A stretch of DNA of 37,347 nucleotides. It comes from JABCZZ01 sp964454545. Lineage in GTDB: Bacteria; Pseudomonadota; Alphaproteobacteria; Rickettsiales; JABCZZ01. This document shows, piece by piece, positions 14,898 through 22,666 of this stretch (the stretch's first letter is position 1; the number at the start of each line of letters is the position of its first letter). Under the pieces are notes generated by a model. The model was given only the letters and a program-made list of their open reading frames with translations, did no database searches and had not been told where the DNA came from. The position numbers and the translations under genes are program-made. The stretch spans positions 1-37,347 of the forward strand of contig CAYVTI010000024.1 in NCBI GenBank assembly GCA_964454545.1, read 5' to 3'.

Positions 14898-16112
14898 ATG
14901 CAGAAAAGAACAAATAGCCTTAAAGTGTTTTCACACACCGTAAAAAAAATTTTCCGCTCACGCAACGTCATCATCATTTCCGAACATAAAGTAGACCACG
15001 TTCCGCTGAGCACGGTGATGCAGGTACTCATGCTGCTCGGGTTCCTCGGTTTCTTTTCCGGCATATCCTACATTACCGGCAGCTATATGGCGTCGCGTTC
15101 GGTCATCATGGAGAAAGAGCGCAAGATCATCAGCAACGCTTTGGAGAAGAACCGCATACATGACGAAATGAACGCTCTTAAAATCGATCTGGCGCGCCTC
15201 AGCCAGAACGGGAGCGAACTGAATGCCTATAGCAAATTCTTGATCAACCAGCACAGCGACGGCGGCAGCGAGGACCTTTCCCTGGCCGCCATGCCGCTTG
15301 TTGACGGCAATCTGTTCGGGCAGAACACCGGTAAATTGCTCGACAGGATTTCCTTCCTTGAAAACCGCATCAGCGAAATAAAAGATGAGAACGAGCATCT
15401 CGTTACCGTCATACGCGAACGCACGGACAGAAAGATAAACTACCTGCAAGACGTCATATCCATGACCGGGCTTGATGTGGATCGCCTGGAGGATATGGAA
15501 GCATCACAAAGCAATCTATATGCCCCCAAGGCTGCCAATGCCTCGCCCGCCGTGCCTCTGGAGAACGTATCCGACAAGAAGAATGCTGATAATCAGGGCG
15601 GTCCCTTCATTCCCTACGACAAAAGCTGGTTCAACACCACGGAACAGGCTCTCGTTGCCGATGTCGACAGGGTTGTCACGCTATATGATATCGTACAGGC
15701 GCTACCGCTCAGCCAACCGATCAATGAGGCTCGTCAGGTCAGCCCTTTCGGTAAGCGTGTCGATCCTATCAACCACCGCTGGGCGATGCATCCGGGGCTG
15801 GATCTGGCGGGCCCAACAGGAGCCAGGGTGTTTGCGACTAACGCAGGTGTGGTTATAAAGGCCGGACGCAAGCCTGCTTATGGAAACATGGTTGATGTCG
15901 AGCATAAATTTGGTATAGTAACACGCTATGCACACCTGAGTAAGATCCTCGTGCATCCAGGCGACAAAGTCGCCAGGGGCCAGCTGCTTGGCATACAGGG
16001 CAGCACAGGCCGCAGCACCGGGCCGCATTTGCACTACGAAGTGCGTATAGACGACCATCCCGTTAACCCACTCAATTTTTTAAATGCAGGTGAATATGTT
16101 TCTCAAGAATAA
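14898..16112 (+). CDS. Membrane-anchored M23 metallopeptidase
   Basis: A 404-residue cell-wall endopeptidase. A cytoplasmic basic N-terminus is followed by one membrane segment (about 41-62), then a Leu/Glu-rich probable coiled coil to about 190, a linker, and a C-terminal M23 domain (about 285-395). The zinc-site motifs are intact: HPGLDLAGP (first His and Asp) and HLHYEVR (HxH), with GNMVDVEHKFGIVTRYAHLS between them. It would cut peptidoglycan cross-links in the periplasm. The next gene encodes a bactofilin and overlaps its 3' end. M23 peptidases paired with bactofilins are known to control local wall growth and cell shape, so the two probably act together. Confidence 0.9.
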   Translation: MQKRTNSLKVFSHTVKKIFRSRNVIIISEHKVDHVPLSTVMQVLMLLGFLGFFSGISYITGSYMASRSVIMEKERKIISNALEKNRIHDEMNALKIDLARLSQNGSELNAYSKFLINQHSDGGSEDLSLAAMPLVDGNLFGQNTGKLLDRISFLENRISEIKDENEHLVTVIRERTDRKINYLQDVISMTGLDVDRLEDMEASQSNLYAPKAANASPAVPLENVSDKKNADNQGGPFIPYDKSWFNTTEQALVADVDRVVTLYDIVQALPLSQPINEARQVSPFGKRVDPINHRWAMHPGLDLAGPTGARVFATNAGVVIKAGRKPAYGNMVDVEHKFGIVTRYAHLSKILVHPGDKVARGQLLGIQGSTGRSTGPHLHYEVRIDDHPVNPLNFLNAGEYVSQE

Positions 16113-16563
16113 GACGATTCAGAATGATGTCAGCAACGTAGCCCCGGTTGTTAAGAAAACGCCGACGCTTATTTCTACCGGCACGAATATCCTGGGCAAC
16201 ATTGTCAGTGACGTAGTGGTTGACATTGACGGCTCGGTCGAAGGTAATGTCAAGTCCGAGCAGGTGACGGTGCGCGCCAACGGTAAGATAGCTGGCGATA
16301 TAATCGCGAACGCGGTGCATATTTACGGCGAGGTGCGCGGGCTGATCAAATCGCACGCCGTGCATATCTACTCCTCGGCGCGTATCACCGGCGTCATCAT
16401 CCATCAGTCATTGACGGTCGAAGACGGCGCGTTCCTCGACGCGAAATTCAAGCGCATGGACAAAACCGATCCTTCTTCAGCTGTTTTTATAAAAGATGAG
16501 GATGACGACGACAACCTGATCGAGTCCACCCCCGGCACCAATACCCTGCGCCTGATTGGTTAG
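16096..16563 (+). CDS. Bactofilin
   Basis: A 155-residue polymer-forming cytoskeletal protein. I chose the ATG at 16096 (MFLKNK) because AGGTG lies a few bases upstream; an ATG at 16084 has no such site. It overlaps the M23 gene by 17 bases. The core (about 25-125) is a regular beta-helix: GTNILGNIVSDVVVDIDGSV, then GNVKSEQVTVRANGKIAGDI and HIYGEVRGLIKSHAVHIYSS. The ends are disordered and the C-terminus is acidic (KDEDDDD). Bactofilins form filaments at the membrane and scaffold wall enzymes; coupling to the M23 gene supports such a role here. Confidence 0.93.
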   Translation: MFLKNKTIQNDVSNVAPVVKKTPTLISTGTNILGNIVSDVVVDIDGSVEGNVKSEQVTVRANGKIAGDIIANAVHIYGEVRGLIKSHAVHIYSSARITGVIIHQSLTVEDGAFLDAKFKRMDKTDPSSAVFIKDEDDDDNLIESTPGTNTLRLIG

Positions 16564-16633
16564 GCCTACACCTTAATATTATATTGCCTAATGATGCATC
16601 AGCCGTTAGAGTTCCGGAAAATCTAAGATTGAT

Positions 16634-17608
16634 ATGAATAAGCCAGATACGAAGATCATTTCGCGCCTGTACCGTTCAATGCTGCTCATACGCCGCGTTG
16701 AGGAGCACATTTGCGAGGTATATCATACAGATGCCATAAAAAGCCCGGTGCATCTCTCCATCGGGCAGGAATCCATCGCTACAGGTATATGCGATCCGCT
16801 CCTGCCGGACGATACGGTGTCAAACACCTACCGCTGCCATGCGACCTACATCGCCAAAGGCGGAGATCTCAAGCAGATGATGGCCGAGCTTTACGGGAAA
16901 TCGGGTGGGTGCGCAGCCGGAAAAGCAGGCTCCATGCACCTCATTGACATGCAACACGGCATCATGGGCGCTTCCGCCGTGGTGGGCACGACCGTTCCGG
17001 TTGCAGCAGGCTATGCCCTTGCCATGCTGCGTGATGCGAAGAAAACCGGTAAGCAGCGCGTTGTAGTTGCTGTTTTCGGCGATGGCGCGACTGAGGAAGG
17101 TTGCATGAGTGAAACCCTGCATTTCGCCGCATTGCATAAACTGCCGATGCTGTTCGTCTGCGAGAATAACCGCCTGGCGATTCACTCGAAGCTTGAAACC
17201 CGCTGGCCGGACGAGGCGCTTGCGCGCGACCGCGCCCAGATATATGGCATGGAGACCCATTACATAGCAGATGGGGACGTATTCGCCATTCGCGATACCG
17301 TTTCAAAAGCATGTGACGCCATTCGCTCCGGGGAAAGACGGCCAGTCTTCATCGAATGCGCCACCTACCGCTGGATGGAGCATGTCGGCCCCACCGATGA
17401 TCACGGCCAGGGGTATCGTAATGTGCAGGAATATGAGCGCTGGAAGGAAAATGACCAGATAGCACGGCTTGAAAAAATGCTCTCCGCAACGGAAGTAAAA
17501 ACCATTAAAGCAAGCATTGAGCATGAGTTGAAGCAGGCTGTTGAATTTGCGGAAACCTCGCCATATCCGGAAAACTCCGAATTACACCGTAATGTATATG
17601 CAGCATAA
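16634..17608 (+). CDS. 2-oxoacid dehydrogenase E1 component, alpha subunit
   Basis: A 324-residue thiamine-diphosphate-dependent subunit that decarboxylates a 2-oxoacid with its beta partner. The ThDP motif runs from GDGATEEGCMSET to CENN (about 151-180), and SIGQESIATG plus GHHTI-like DDHGQGY positions are present. It is slightly shorter than classical PdhA (about 330-350). The beta-subunit gene follows directly. No E2 or E3 lipoamide genes are nearby, so the pair may serve a pathway other than pyruvate oxidation (acetoin or a cell-surface sugar pathway, for example), or the E2/E3 genes lie elsewhere. Substrate cannot be read from sequence alone. Confidence 0.85.
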   Translation: MNKPDTKIISRLYRSMLLIRRVEEHICEVYHTDAIKSPVHLSIGQESIATGICDPLLPDDTVSNTYRCHATYIAKGGDLKQMMAELYGKSGGCAAGKAGSMHLIDMQHGIMGASAVVGTTVPVAAGYALAMLRDAKKTGKQRVVVAVFGDGATEEGCMSETLHFAALHKLPMLFVCENNRLAIHSKLETRWPDEALARDRAQIYGMETHYIADGDVFAIRDTVSKACDAIRSGERRPVFIECATYRWMEHVGPTDDHGQGYRNVQEYERWKENDQIARLEKMLSATEVKTIKASIEHELKQAVEFAETSPYPENSELHRNVYAA

Positions 17609-17627
17609 TTTTGCGATTAAACCACCT

Positions 17628-18698
17628 ATGGAAAAACAGGATAGCAAACGCCTTATCCGCTACGTGGATGCGATCGCCGAAGCCTGCGCGCAGGAGATGG
17701 AGCGCGATGAAAAAATATTCGTCTTCGGCCTGGATGTGGACGATCACAAAGCCATACAAGGTTCCACTGCAGGACTTGTGGAAAAATTCGGGCATGAGCG
17801 CTGCTTCGGCACTCCCCTTTCCGAAGACGCAATGACAGGCATTGCTATTGGCGCGGCAATGGCGGGATATCGCCCCGTGCATGTGCATATACGCATGGAT
17901 TTCATGATGCTTGCCATGAACCAGCTTGTTAATATCGCCGCCAAGGCCCATTACATGTACAACGCGCAGGTAAAGGTCCCGCTGGTGGTACGCACCATGA
18001 TCGGCCGCAGCTGGGGCCAGGGCGCGCAGCACAGCCAGGCGCTTCATTCCATGTTCATGCATGTTCCGGGACTCAAAGTCGTCGCGCCTTCAAACGCTCA
18101 TGACGCGAAAGGTTCCATGATTGCGGCCATCCGCGACGACAACCCGGTTATCTTCATGGAGCACCGGCTCATGTGCAACATGCAGTCCTACGTATCGGAA
18201 GAACCGTATATCACCCCGCTCGGCCAGGGCCGCATCATGCGCGAAGGCAAGGATATCACCCTGGTCGGCATTTCCCACATGGTGCTTGAATCTTTGCGCG
18301 CAAGCCATTACCTGGAAAAGGCGGGAATAGAGGCCGAGGTCATCGATCCCATATCCCTGCAGCCGCTTGATATGGAACTTATAGTAAGTTCGGTCAAAAA
18401 GACAGGCCGCCTGCTGGTCGTGGACAATGGCTGGCTGACCTGCGGCGCAGCCTCCGAAATCATTACACAGGTGATTGAAGCGCTGCCGGACGGAATTCAG
18501 GGAAAACCGGTAGCAGTAGCGCGCATGGGATTTGCAGGCACTCCCTGCCCTACCACCAAACCGCTTGAGAACCTGTTTTATCCTAATGGCAAAACCATTG
18601 CGGAACGGGCTTTCCGCATGGTAAGCAAAAATGGGAAAATTGATCTCCCGCCTGATCACGAAATCAAGGAAGTTGACGAATTCAAGGGTCCGTTTTAA
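17628..18698 (+). CDS. 2-oxoacid dehydrogenase E1 component, beta subunit
   Basis: The partner of the preceding alpha subunit; alpha2beta2 E1 forms the ThDP site at the interface. Start at 17628 (MEKQDSKRLIRYVDAIAEAC) gives 356 residues; an ATG at 17592 would add 12 residues and overlap the alpha gene, and neither start has a strong ribosome binding site. Motifs include TPLSEDAMTGIAIGAAMAG, HSQALHSMFMHVPGLKVVAP, EAEVIDPISLQPLD and VVDNGWLTCGAASEI. GTPCPTTKPLE near the C-terminus is the usual end region. The glutamate and aromatic residues expected around ThDP are present. Co-transcription with the alpha gene is near certain. Confidence 0.87.
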   Translation: MEKQDSKRLIRYVDAIAEACAQEMERDEKIFVFGLDVDDHKAIQGSTAGLVEKFGHERCFGTPLSEDAMTGIAIGAAMAGYRPVHVHIRMDFMMLAMNQLVNIAAKAHYMYNAQVKVPLVVRTMIGRSWGQGAQHSQALHSMFMHVPGLKVVAPSNAHDAKGSMIAAIRDDNPVIFMEHRLMCNMQSYVSEEPYITPLGQGRIMREGKDITLVGISHMVLESLRASHYLEKAGIEAEVIDPISLQPLDMELIVSSVKKTGRLLVVDNGWLTCGAASEIITQVIEALPDGIQGKPVAVARMGFAGTPCPTTKPLENLFYPNGKTIAERAFRMVSKNGKIDLPPDHEIKEVDEFKGPF

Positions 18699-18736
18699 TC
18701 TGTTTTCCGCATGATAGCAATTTCTAAGGAGATAAA

Positions 18737-19243
18737 ATGCTGATAATGACTATGAGCGTATTCATTACCTGCATGGTCATTACTGCCATCATTACGGATA
18801 TCACCAGTTACATCATCCCCAACCTGCTTGTCCTGATCATTTTCCTTACCTATCCCATAATTGTGCTTACCGCACCCGTCATGCCTGATTGGGAAATGGG
18901 TCTTCTGATAGGAGGCGCTACTTTTTTTGTAGGTTTCTTGCTATTTGCCATCAAGGCCATGGGAGGAGGAGATGTAAAATTCCTCTCTGTCATCGCATTA
19001 TTCACCGGGAAAACGGTATTCCTGGAGTTTATCATCTATGTCGCGCTGATTGGCGGCCTGCTTTCTCTTGCCTTGCTATCCGCCCGCCCTATTGCCGCCT
19101 ATGCGCTGGCAAAATGGGGAAGGCATGCTTCGCCCCTGCCGCGCATACTTTCATCGGGAGAGCCTATTCCTTACGGCGTGGCCATTGGCGTGGCATTCCT
19201 TATCTTGCTGTGGGACGGAAGAATAAGCGGTATTGCGCTATAA
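18737..19243 (+). CDS. cpaA: Prepilin peptidase CpaA (A24 family)
   Basis: A 168-residue polytopic membrane aspartic peptidase that trims Flp-type prepilins. The two catalytic Asp motifs are clear: TDITSYIIPNLL near residue 22 and MGGGDVKFL near residue 77. It has about five to six membrane segments and no N-terminal methylase domain, as usual for CpaA/TadV. AAGGAG lies 5 bases before the ATG. cpaB-cpaE follow after a 346-base gap, so it belongs to the same pilus system though perhaps on a separate transcript. Confidence 0.9.
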   Translation: MLIMTMSVFITCMVITAIITDITSYIIPNLLVLIIFLTYPIIVLTAPVMPDWEMGLLIGGATFFVGFLLFAIKAMGGGDVKFLSVIALFTGKTVFLEFIIYVALIGGLLSLALLSARPIAAYALAKWGRHASPLPRILSSGEPIPYGVAIGVAFLILLWDGRISGIAL

Positions 19244-19267
19244 CCGGCATCGCGTAGTAAATGCATG

Positions 19268-19318
19268 TTGCTTGCAGGATAACAGCCTCATGGCATGAGG
19301 TATGCCTGAAGCAAGCAA
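19268..19318 (+). terminator. Large hairpin after cpaA, possible terminator
   Basis: ttgcttgcagg (19268-19278) pairs with cctgaagcaagcaa (19305-19318) with a small bulge. Inside it cctcat and atgagg (around ggc) form a second hairpin. A short T-run (tattttt) follows within 10 bases. The strength and position just 25 bases after the cpaA stop suggest transcription termination or processing between cpaA and cpaB. Confidence 0.5.
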
Positions 19319-19344
19319 TTAGAGTATTTTTGATTTAAGTGACT

Positions 19345-19449
19345 ACAAAAACGCTCCCGTTTTCTAATGGCGCTCAAGCGCCGCGCAGGCTGCGCTCCCC
19401 CTTGGTCGCCAGCCGGAGCTAAAGCTCCTCCCCGCATTTCCGTTTTTGT
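19345..19449 (+). repeat. Dispersed palindrome-rich repeat, copy 3, bounded by inverted repeats
   Basis: The 346-base gap 19244-19589 holds no gene. It contains the hairpin above and this element: acaaaaacg (19345-19353) and cgtttttgt (19441-19449) are perfect inverted ends. Between them are three small palindromes, ggcgctcaagcgcc, gcgcaggctgcgc and ggagctaaagctcc. The centre matches copy 1 at 5068-5117 almost base for base over about 35 positions. The remaining part, to 19589, is AT-rich and probably holds the cpaB promoter, but I cannot define it. Confidence 0.75.
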
Positions 19450-19589
19450 CGCAGACAAAAATGAAAATGTTCTAGCTGAATATAAAGATGCCGTGATTTT
19501 TTAATTTGAATATTTGCCATAATTAATATATCTCAGAAGAGTACCAGTTTCTGGGCTCCGGGGTAAGTGAGAACGTCGAGGCATCATCT

Positions 19590-20450
19590 ATGCGTCTGAT
19601 AATCATGTTCATTGCCATTGCGCTTGCCGCTGGCGCATTTTTTATCACCATGCATTTCACGTCCACCAACAGAGAACCTCAGCTCCAGCCGGTGCCCGTA
19701 GTCGTACCCCAAACGCAGGTTCAGGAAGTTCCTACCGTTGATATCTATACTGCCAAAGACGACATACCTATCGGCACTGTCATAACGCAGGAAATGCTTG
19801 ATTTGCATCCGTGGCCTAAGAATCTTCTTCTTCCCGATATGATTATTGTCGATTCTTCCCATCCCAGCGAAGCGCTGAAAATGATCACGCGCACCCCTTT
19901 CCAGAAAGGCGAGCCGATGATTATGAACCGGCTGGCCAATGAACATGATCCAAGCTTCCTTGCCGCATCTCTGGGCGAAGGCATGCGTCTCGTGACTATT
20001 GCGGTGGATGCGATTTCAGGCGCGGGCGGCTTCGTATTTCCGGGAGACCGGGTGGATGTGCTGATCACCCATGACGTCACCACGGGGTTTGTGAATGACA
20101 AAAAGGAAGATGTGAAAGAACCGATAACCGAAGTGCTTGTTTCCGATGTCCGGGTAATGGCGACTAACCAGAAAAGCACGGCGCATGGCGGCGATGCTCC
20201 GGTAGTGCCCGCTAACGTATCGCTGGAAGTTTCCGCTGACAATGCCCAGAAAATCCGTCTTGCGGAAAACGCAAACGGCCGCCTGTCCCTGGCGCTACGC
20301 TCGCTCAAGGATAGGGATAAGGCAACCGTCGCACATCCAAGCGCCATTTCCGATCTGTCCGCCGTAAGAGTGGTACCCAGCGCCGAAAGCGACGAGGTGA
20401 TTGTTGTGCGCGGCGTGCATGCGGAATCCGTAGGAGTAAAGAAGCAATGA
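19590..20450 (+). CDS. cpaB: Flp pilus assembly protein CpaB
   Basis: A 286-residue periplasmic protein with an N-terminal signal/anchor (LIIMFIAIALAAGAFFITM) and a SAF domain (YTAKDDIPIGTVITQEMLD). After it come the conserved FQKGEPMIMNRL and GMRLVTIAVDAISGAGGFVFPGDRVDVLITHDV. CpaB/RcpC helps build or stabilise the outer-membrane secretin of the Flp pilus. Its stop overlaps the start of cpaC (ATGA). Confidence 0.92.
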   Translation: MRLIIMFIAIALAAGAFFITMHFTSTNREPQLQPVPVVVPQTQVQEVPTVDIYTAKDDIPIGTVITQEMLDLHPWPKNLLLPDMIIVDSSHPSEALKMITRTPFQKGEPMIMNRLANEHDPSFLAASLGEGMRLVTIAVDAISGAGGFVFPGDRVDVLITHDVTTGFVNDKKEDVKEPITEVLVSDVRVMATNQKSTAHGGDAPVVPANVSLEVSADNAQKIRLAENANGRLSLALRSLKDRDKATVAHPSAISDLSAVRVVPSAESDEVIVVRGVHAESVGVKKQ

Positions 20451-22015
20451 GATTTAAGCTTACGCCGGGAAAGCCGATCACAAAAGTGGTTATTACTGTT
20501 GCCACATTTATGCTCGCCTGCGCGCCCATGTCCGGCATCCTGGCGGCATCCGGTCCCAAACATGTGAAAACGCTTCCTGCCGGCGGCGTTCTTGTCCCAA
20601 TAAGCCGTTCAGAGCTTGTCGTGGTGCCCAGGGACATCGGGGAAGTCATCGTCGCGGATCCTGACACGGCCGACGTGCATGTCATCGGTTCAAGGCATAT
20701 CGCCATTATCGGCAAAAAGCTTGGCCATACCAACATCCGCCTGTTTGACAAAGAAAACCGGCCCATCCGCCAGTTTGACGTCATTGTAGGCTACGATTTG
20801 CCGGCAATACGCAAAGCTCTGCACTTCTTCCTGCCGCATGAGCACATATACGTAGATCTGGTCAACGCCAATATAGCGCTTACCGGAGAAGTAAGCGACG
20901 CGTCAATCGTGGATAAGGCACTGCGTATAGTTAACCAGTTTATCAACCAGCCTATCCAGCCAACGGGCGGCGCAAGCGGGGGCGGAGGCGGAACAGGAGG
21001 CGGCTCAGCAGCAAGCGCAGGGCCTACACCCTATCCAAGTGGCGACATGCCTTCCATACTGAACCTTCTCAAAGTTTCCTCGGGCCAGCAGGTCATGCTC
21101 CGCGTGCGCGTGGGTGAGGTGCAGCGCAATGCGCTTAAGAACCTCGGCGTCAGTCTCAGCGGCCTGGCAAATCACGGCCGTACCATCGGCGCAACGCAAA
21201 ACAAGCTAACGGTTTTTGATACGCAGATAAATACCGGCCAGAGCAACGTCCCGGTTCCTGTTACTCCTCTGGGGGTTGGCGGAATCCTGCATAATACCAA
21301 TGATGCCGGATTCCTTCTGGGAACGCTGACCAGCGGCGGATTTGCTTTAAGCGCTGCCATTGAAGCGCTGGAGACAGAGGGACTATTGAAAATCCTTGCC
21401 GAACCTGACCTGGTGGCCATGTCAGGCGAGAAAGCAGAATTCCTTGCGGGCGGGCAATTCCCCGTGCTGCAGCCAGGAGTTGGCGTGTCCGCTGGTGTTA
21501 CCACGGTAACATACCAGTCTTACGGCGTAGCCGTGCAATTCGTTCCTTATGTCGTAGCAGAAAACCGTATAAGGATTGCGGTGCAACCGGAAGTATCTGA
21601 GATAGATCAGTCGGGACAATTCAATACGCAGGAAGCTCCCGCGCTGGTAACGCGCCGCGCCAAGACGACAGTGGAACTTGCGCCCGGGGAAAGTTTCATG
21701 ATCGCCGGGCTAATGAGTGACCGGCTTAATTCAAGCCTGAATCAGATTCCTGGGGCGTCCTCCATTCCCGTGCTCGGCGCGCTGCTCAGGAGCACGGCAT
21801 ACCAGCGCAATGAAACGGAACTGGTCATAGCCGTTACGCCTTATATCGTAGATCCCATGAAAAGCAGCGATGTGAGGCTGCCGTCGGACGATTTCCGTCC
21901 CGCGAGCGTCATGGAGCAGTTTTTCTATGGCTCTCTCGGAGCCATGTCGGGAGCGGAATATAAGAATGCGCAGATGCCAAGTTTGGAAGGACCTATAGGG
22001 TTTATTACAGATTAA
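20447..22015 (+). CDS. cpaC: Flp pilus outer-membrane secretin CpaC
   Basis: A 522-residue secretin through which the Flp pilus leaves the cell. A signal peptide (about 1-33) is followed by a pilotin/BON-like N-domain (LVVVPRDIGEVIVADPDTADV...). A Gly/Ser-rich loop lies near 173-195, and the secretin domain (VMLRVRVGEVQRNALKNLGV to FMIAGLMSDRL...VPVLGALLRS-type end) fills the C-terminal half. ALETEGLLKILAEPDLVAMSGEKAEFLAGGQFP is the secretin signature. It is coupled to cpaB by a 4-base overlap. Confidence 0.94.
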   Translation: MRFKLTPGKPITKVVITVATFMLACAPMSGILAASGPKHVKTLPAGGVLVPISRSELVVVPRDIGEVIVADPDTADVHVIGSRHIAIIGKKLGHTNIRLFDKENRPIRQFDVIVGYDLPAIRKALHFFLPHEHIYVDLVNANIALTGEVSDASIVDKALRIVNQFINQPIQPTGGASGGGGGTGGGSAASAGPTPYPSGDMPSILNLLKVSSGQQVMLRVRVGEVQRNALKNLGVSLSGLANHGRTIGATQNKLTVFDTQINTGQSNVPVPVTPLGVGGILHNTNDAGFLLGTLTSGGFALSAAIEALETEGLLKILAEPDLVAMSGEKAEFLAGGQFPVLQPGVGVSAGVTTVTYQSYGVAVQFVPYVVAENRIRIAVQPEVSEIDQSGQFNTQEAPALVTRRAKTTVELAPGESFMIAGLMSDRLNSSLNQIPGASSIPVLGALLRSTAYQRNETELVIAVTPYIVDPMKSSDVRLPSDDFRPASVMEQFFYGSLGAMSGAEYKNAQMPSLEGPIGFITD

Positions 22016-22037
22016 TGAGGGAACAGGTGTTGGGGTT

Positions 22038-22640
22038 ATGATTAGAAATTATACATATATACTGGCGTTGGGTGCTGCGGTTGCGGCTTGCACCCCCGCC
22101 CCTCAGGAAGCCTATTTCAACCGCGGCGAACCGGAAAGCCTTCTGGACATATCGACGGAGGTGGTGAACGTAAAGATTACCTCTCCGGCATCCGTGCAAA
22201 AGATTGTCGATGTTATTAACAAGGAACAACCGACTCGCGCCCGGGTAAGCTGCCAGGATTCCGATCCGCTGTGCAAGGAAGTTAAAAGCGTCATGAACCA
22301 GTTCGGTGTAGCTGTGAAGTATAAATCCTCGAACGCGAACAATGTCGCTTTGGTATATGAGCGCATTATGGCGCGCAATTGCCAGAACAGGTATATTGAC
22401 AATATTTCCAATAATTACAACAACCTGAATTATCCGACGCTCGGGTGTTCCATCGCTGCCAACATGGTGCAGATGGTAAGCGACAAGCATCAGTTTACCA
22501 ATCCGGCGCTTATGGACGATTCGAGCGCCACCAAACTTTTACAGGCGATAACCAATTACAATGCTGTGGCAAAACCTGACACCAGTTTCTCGACAATGGT
22601 TGAAGGCGGGGGTGGTGGATCCAGTGGCGGTAGCAGGTAA
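22038..22640 (+). CDS. cpaD: Flp pilus lipoprotein CpaD
   Basis: A 200-residue lipoprotein: the signal peptide ends in a lipobox (AAVAAC, Cys near 18), to be processed by signal peptidase II, whose gene is also in this window. The C-terminal half has RYIDNISNNYNNLNYPTLGCSIAANMVQMV, matching the CpaD pattern of an NLGC motif followed by a region around NPALMDD. The C-terminus is Gly/Ser-rich. CpaD is a periplasmic/outer-membrane partner of CpaC. It is shorter than many CpaD proteins, but position between cpaC and cpaE supports the call. Confidence 0.82.
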   Translation: MIRNYTYILALGAAVAACTPAPQEAYFNRGEPESLLDISTEVVNVKITSPASVQKIVDVINKEQPTRARVSCQDSDPLCKEVKSVMNQFGVAVKYKSSNANNVALVYERIMARNCQNRYIDNISNNYNNLNYPTLGCSIAANMVQMVSDKHQFTNPALMDDSSATKLLQAITNYNAVAKPDTSFSTMVEGGGGGSSGGSR

Positions 22641-22666
22641 TTCCGGTTAGTATCCAAGGAGCTTTT

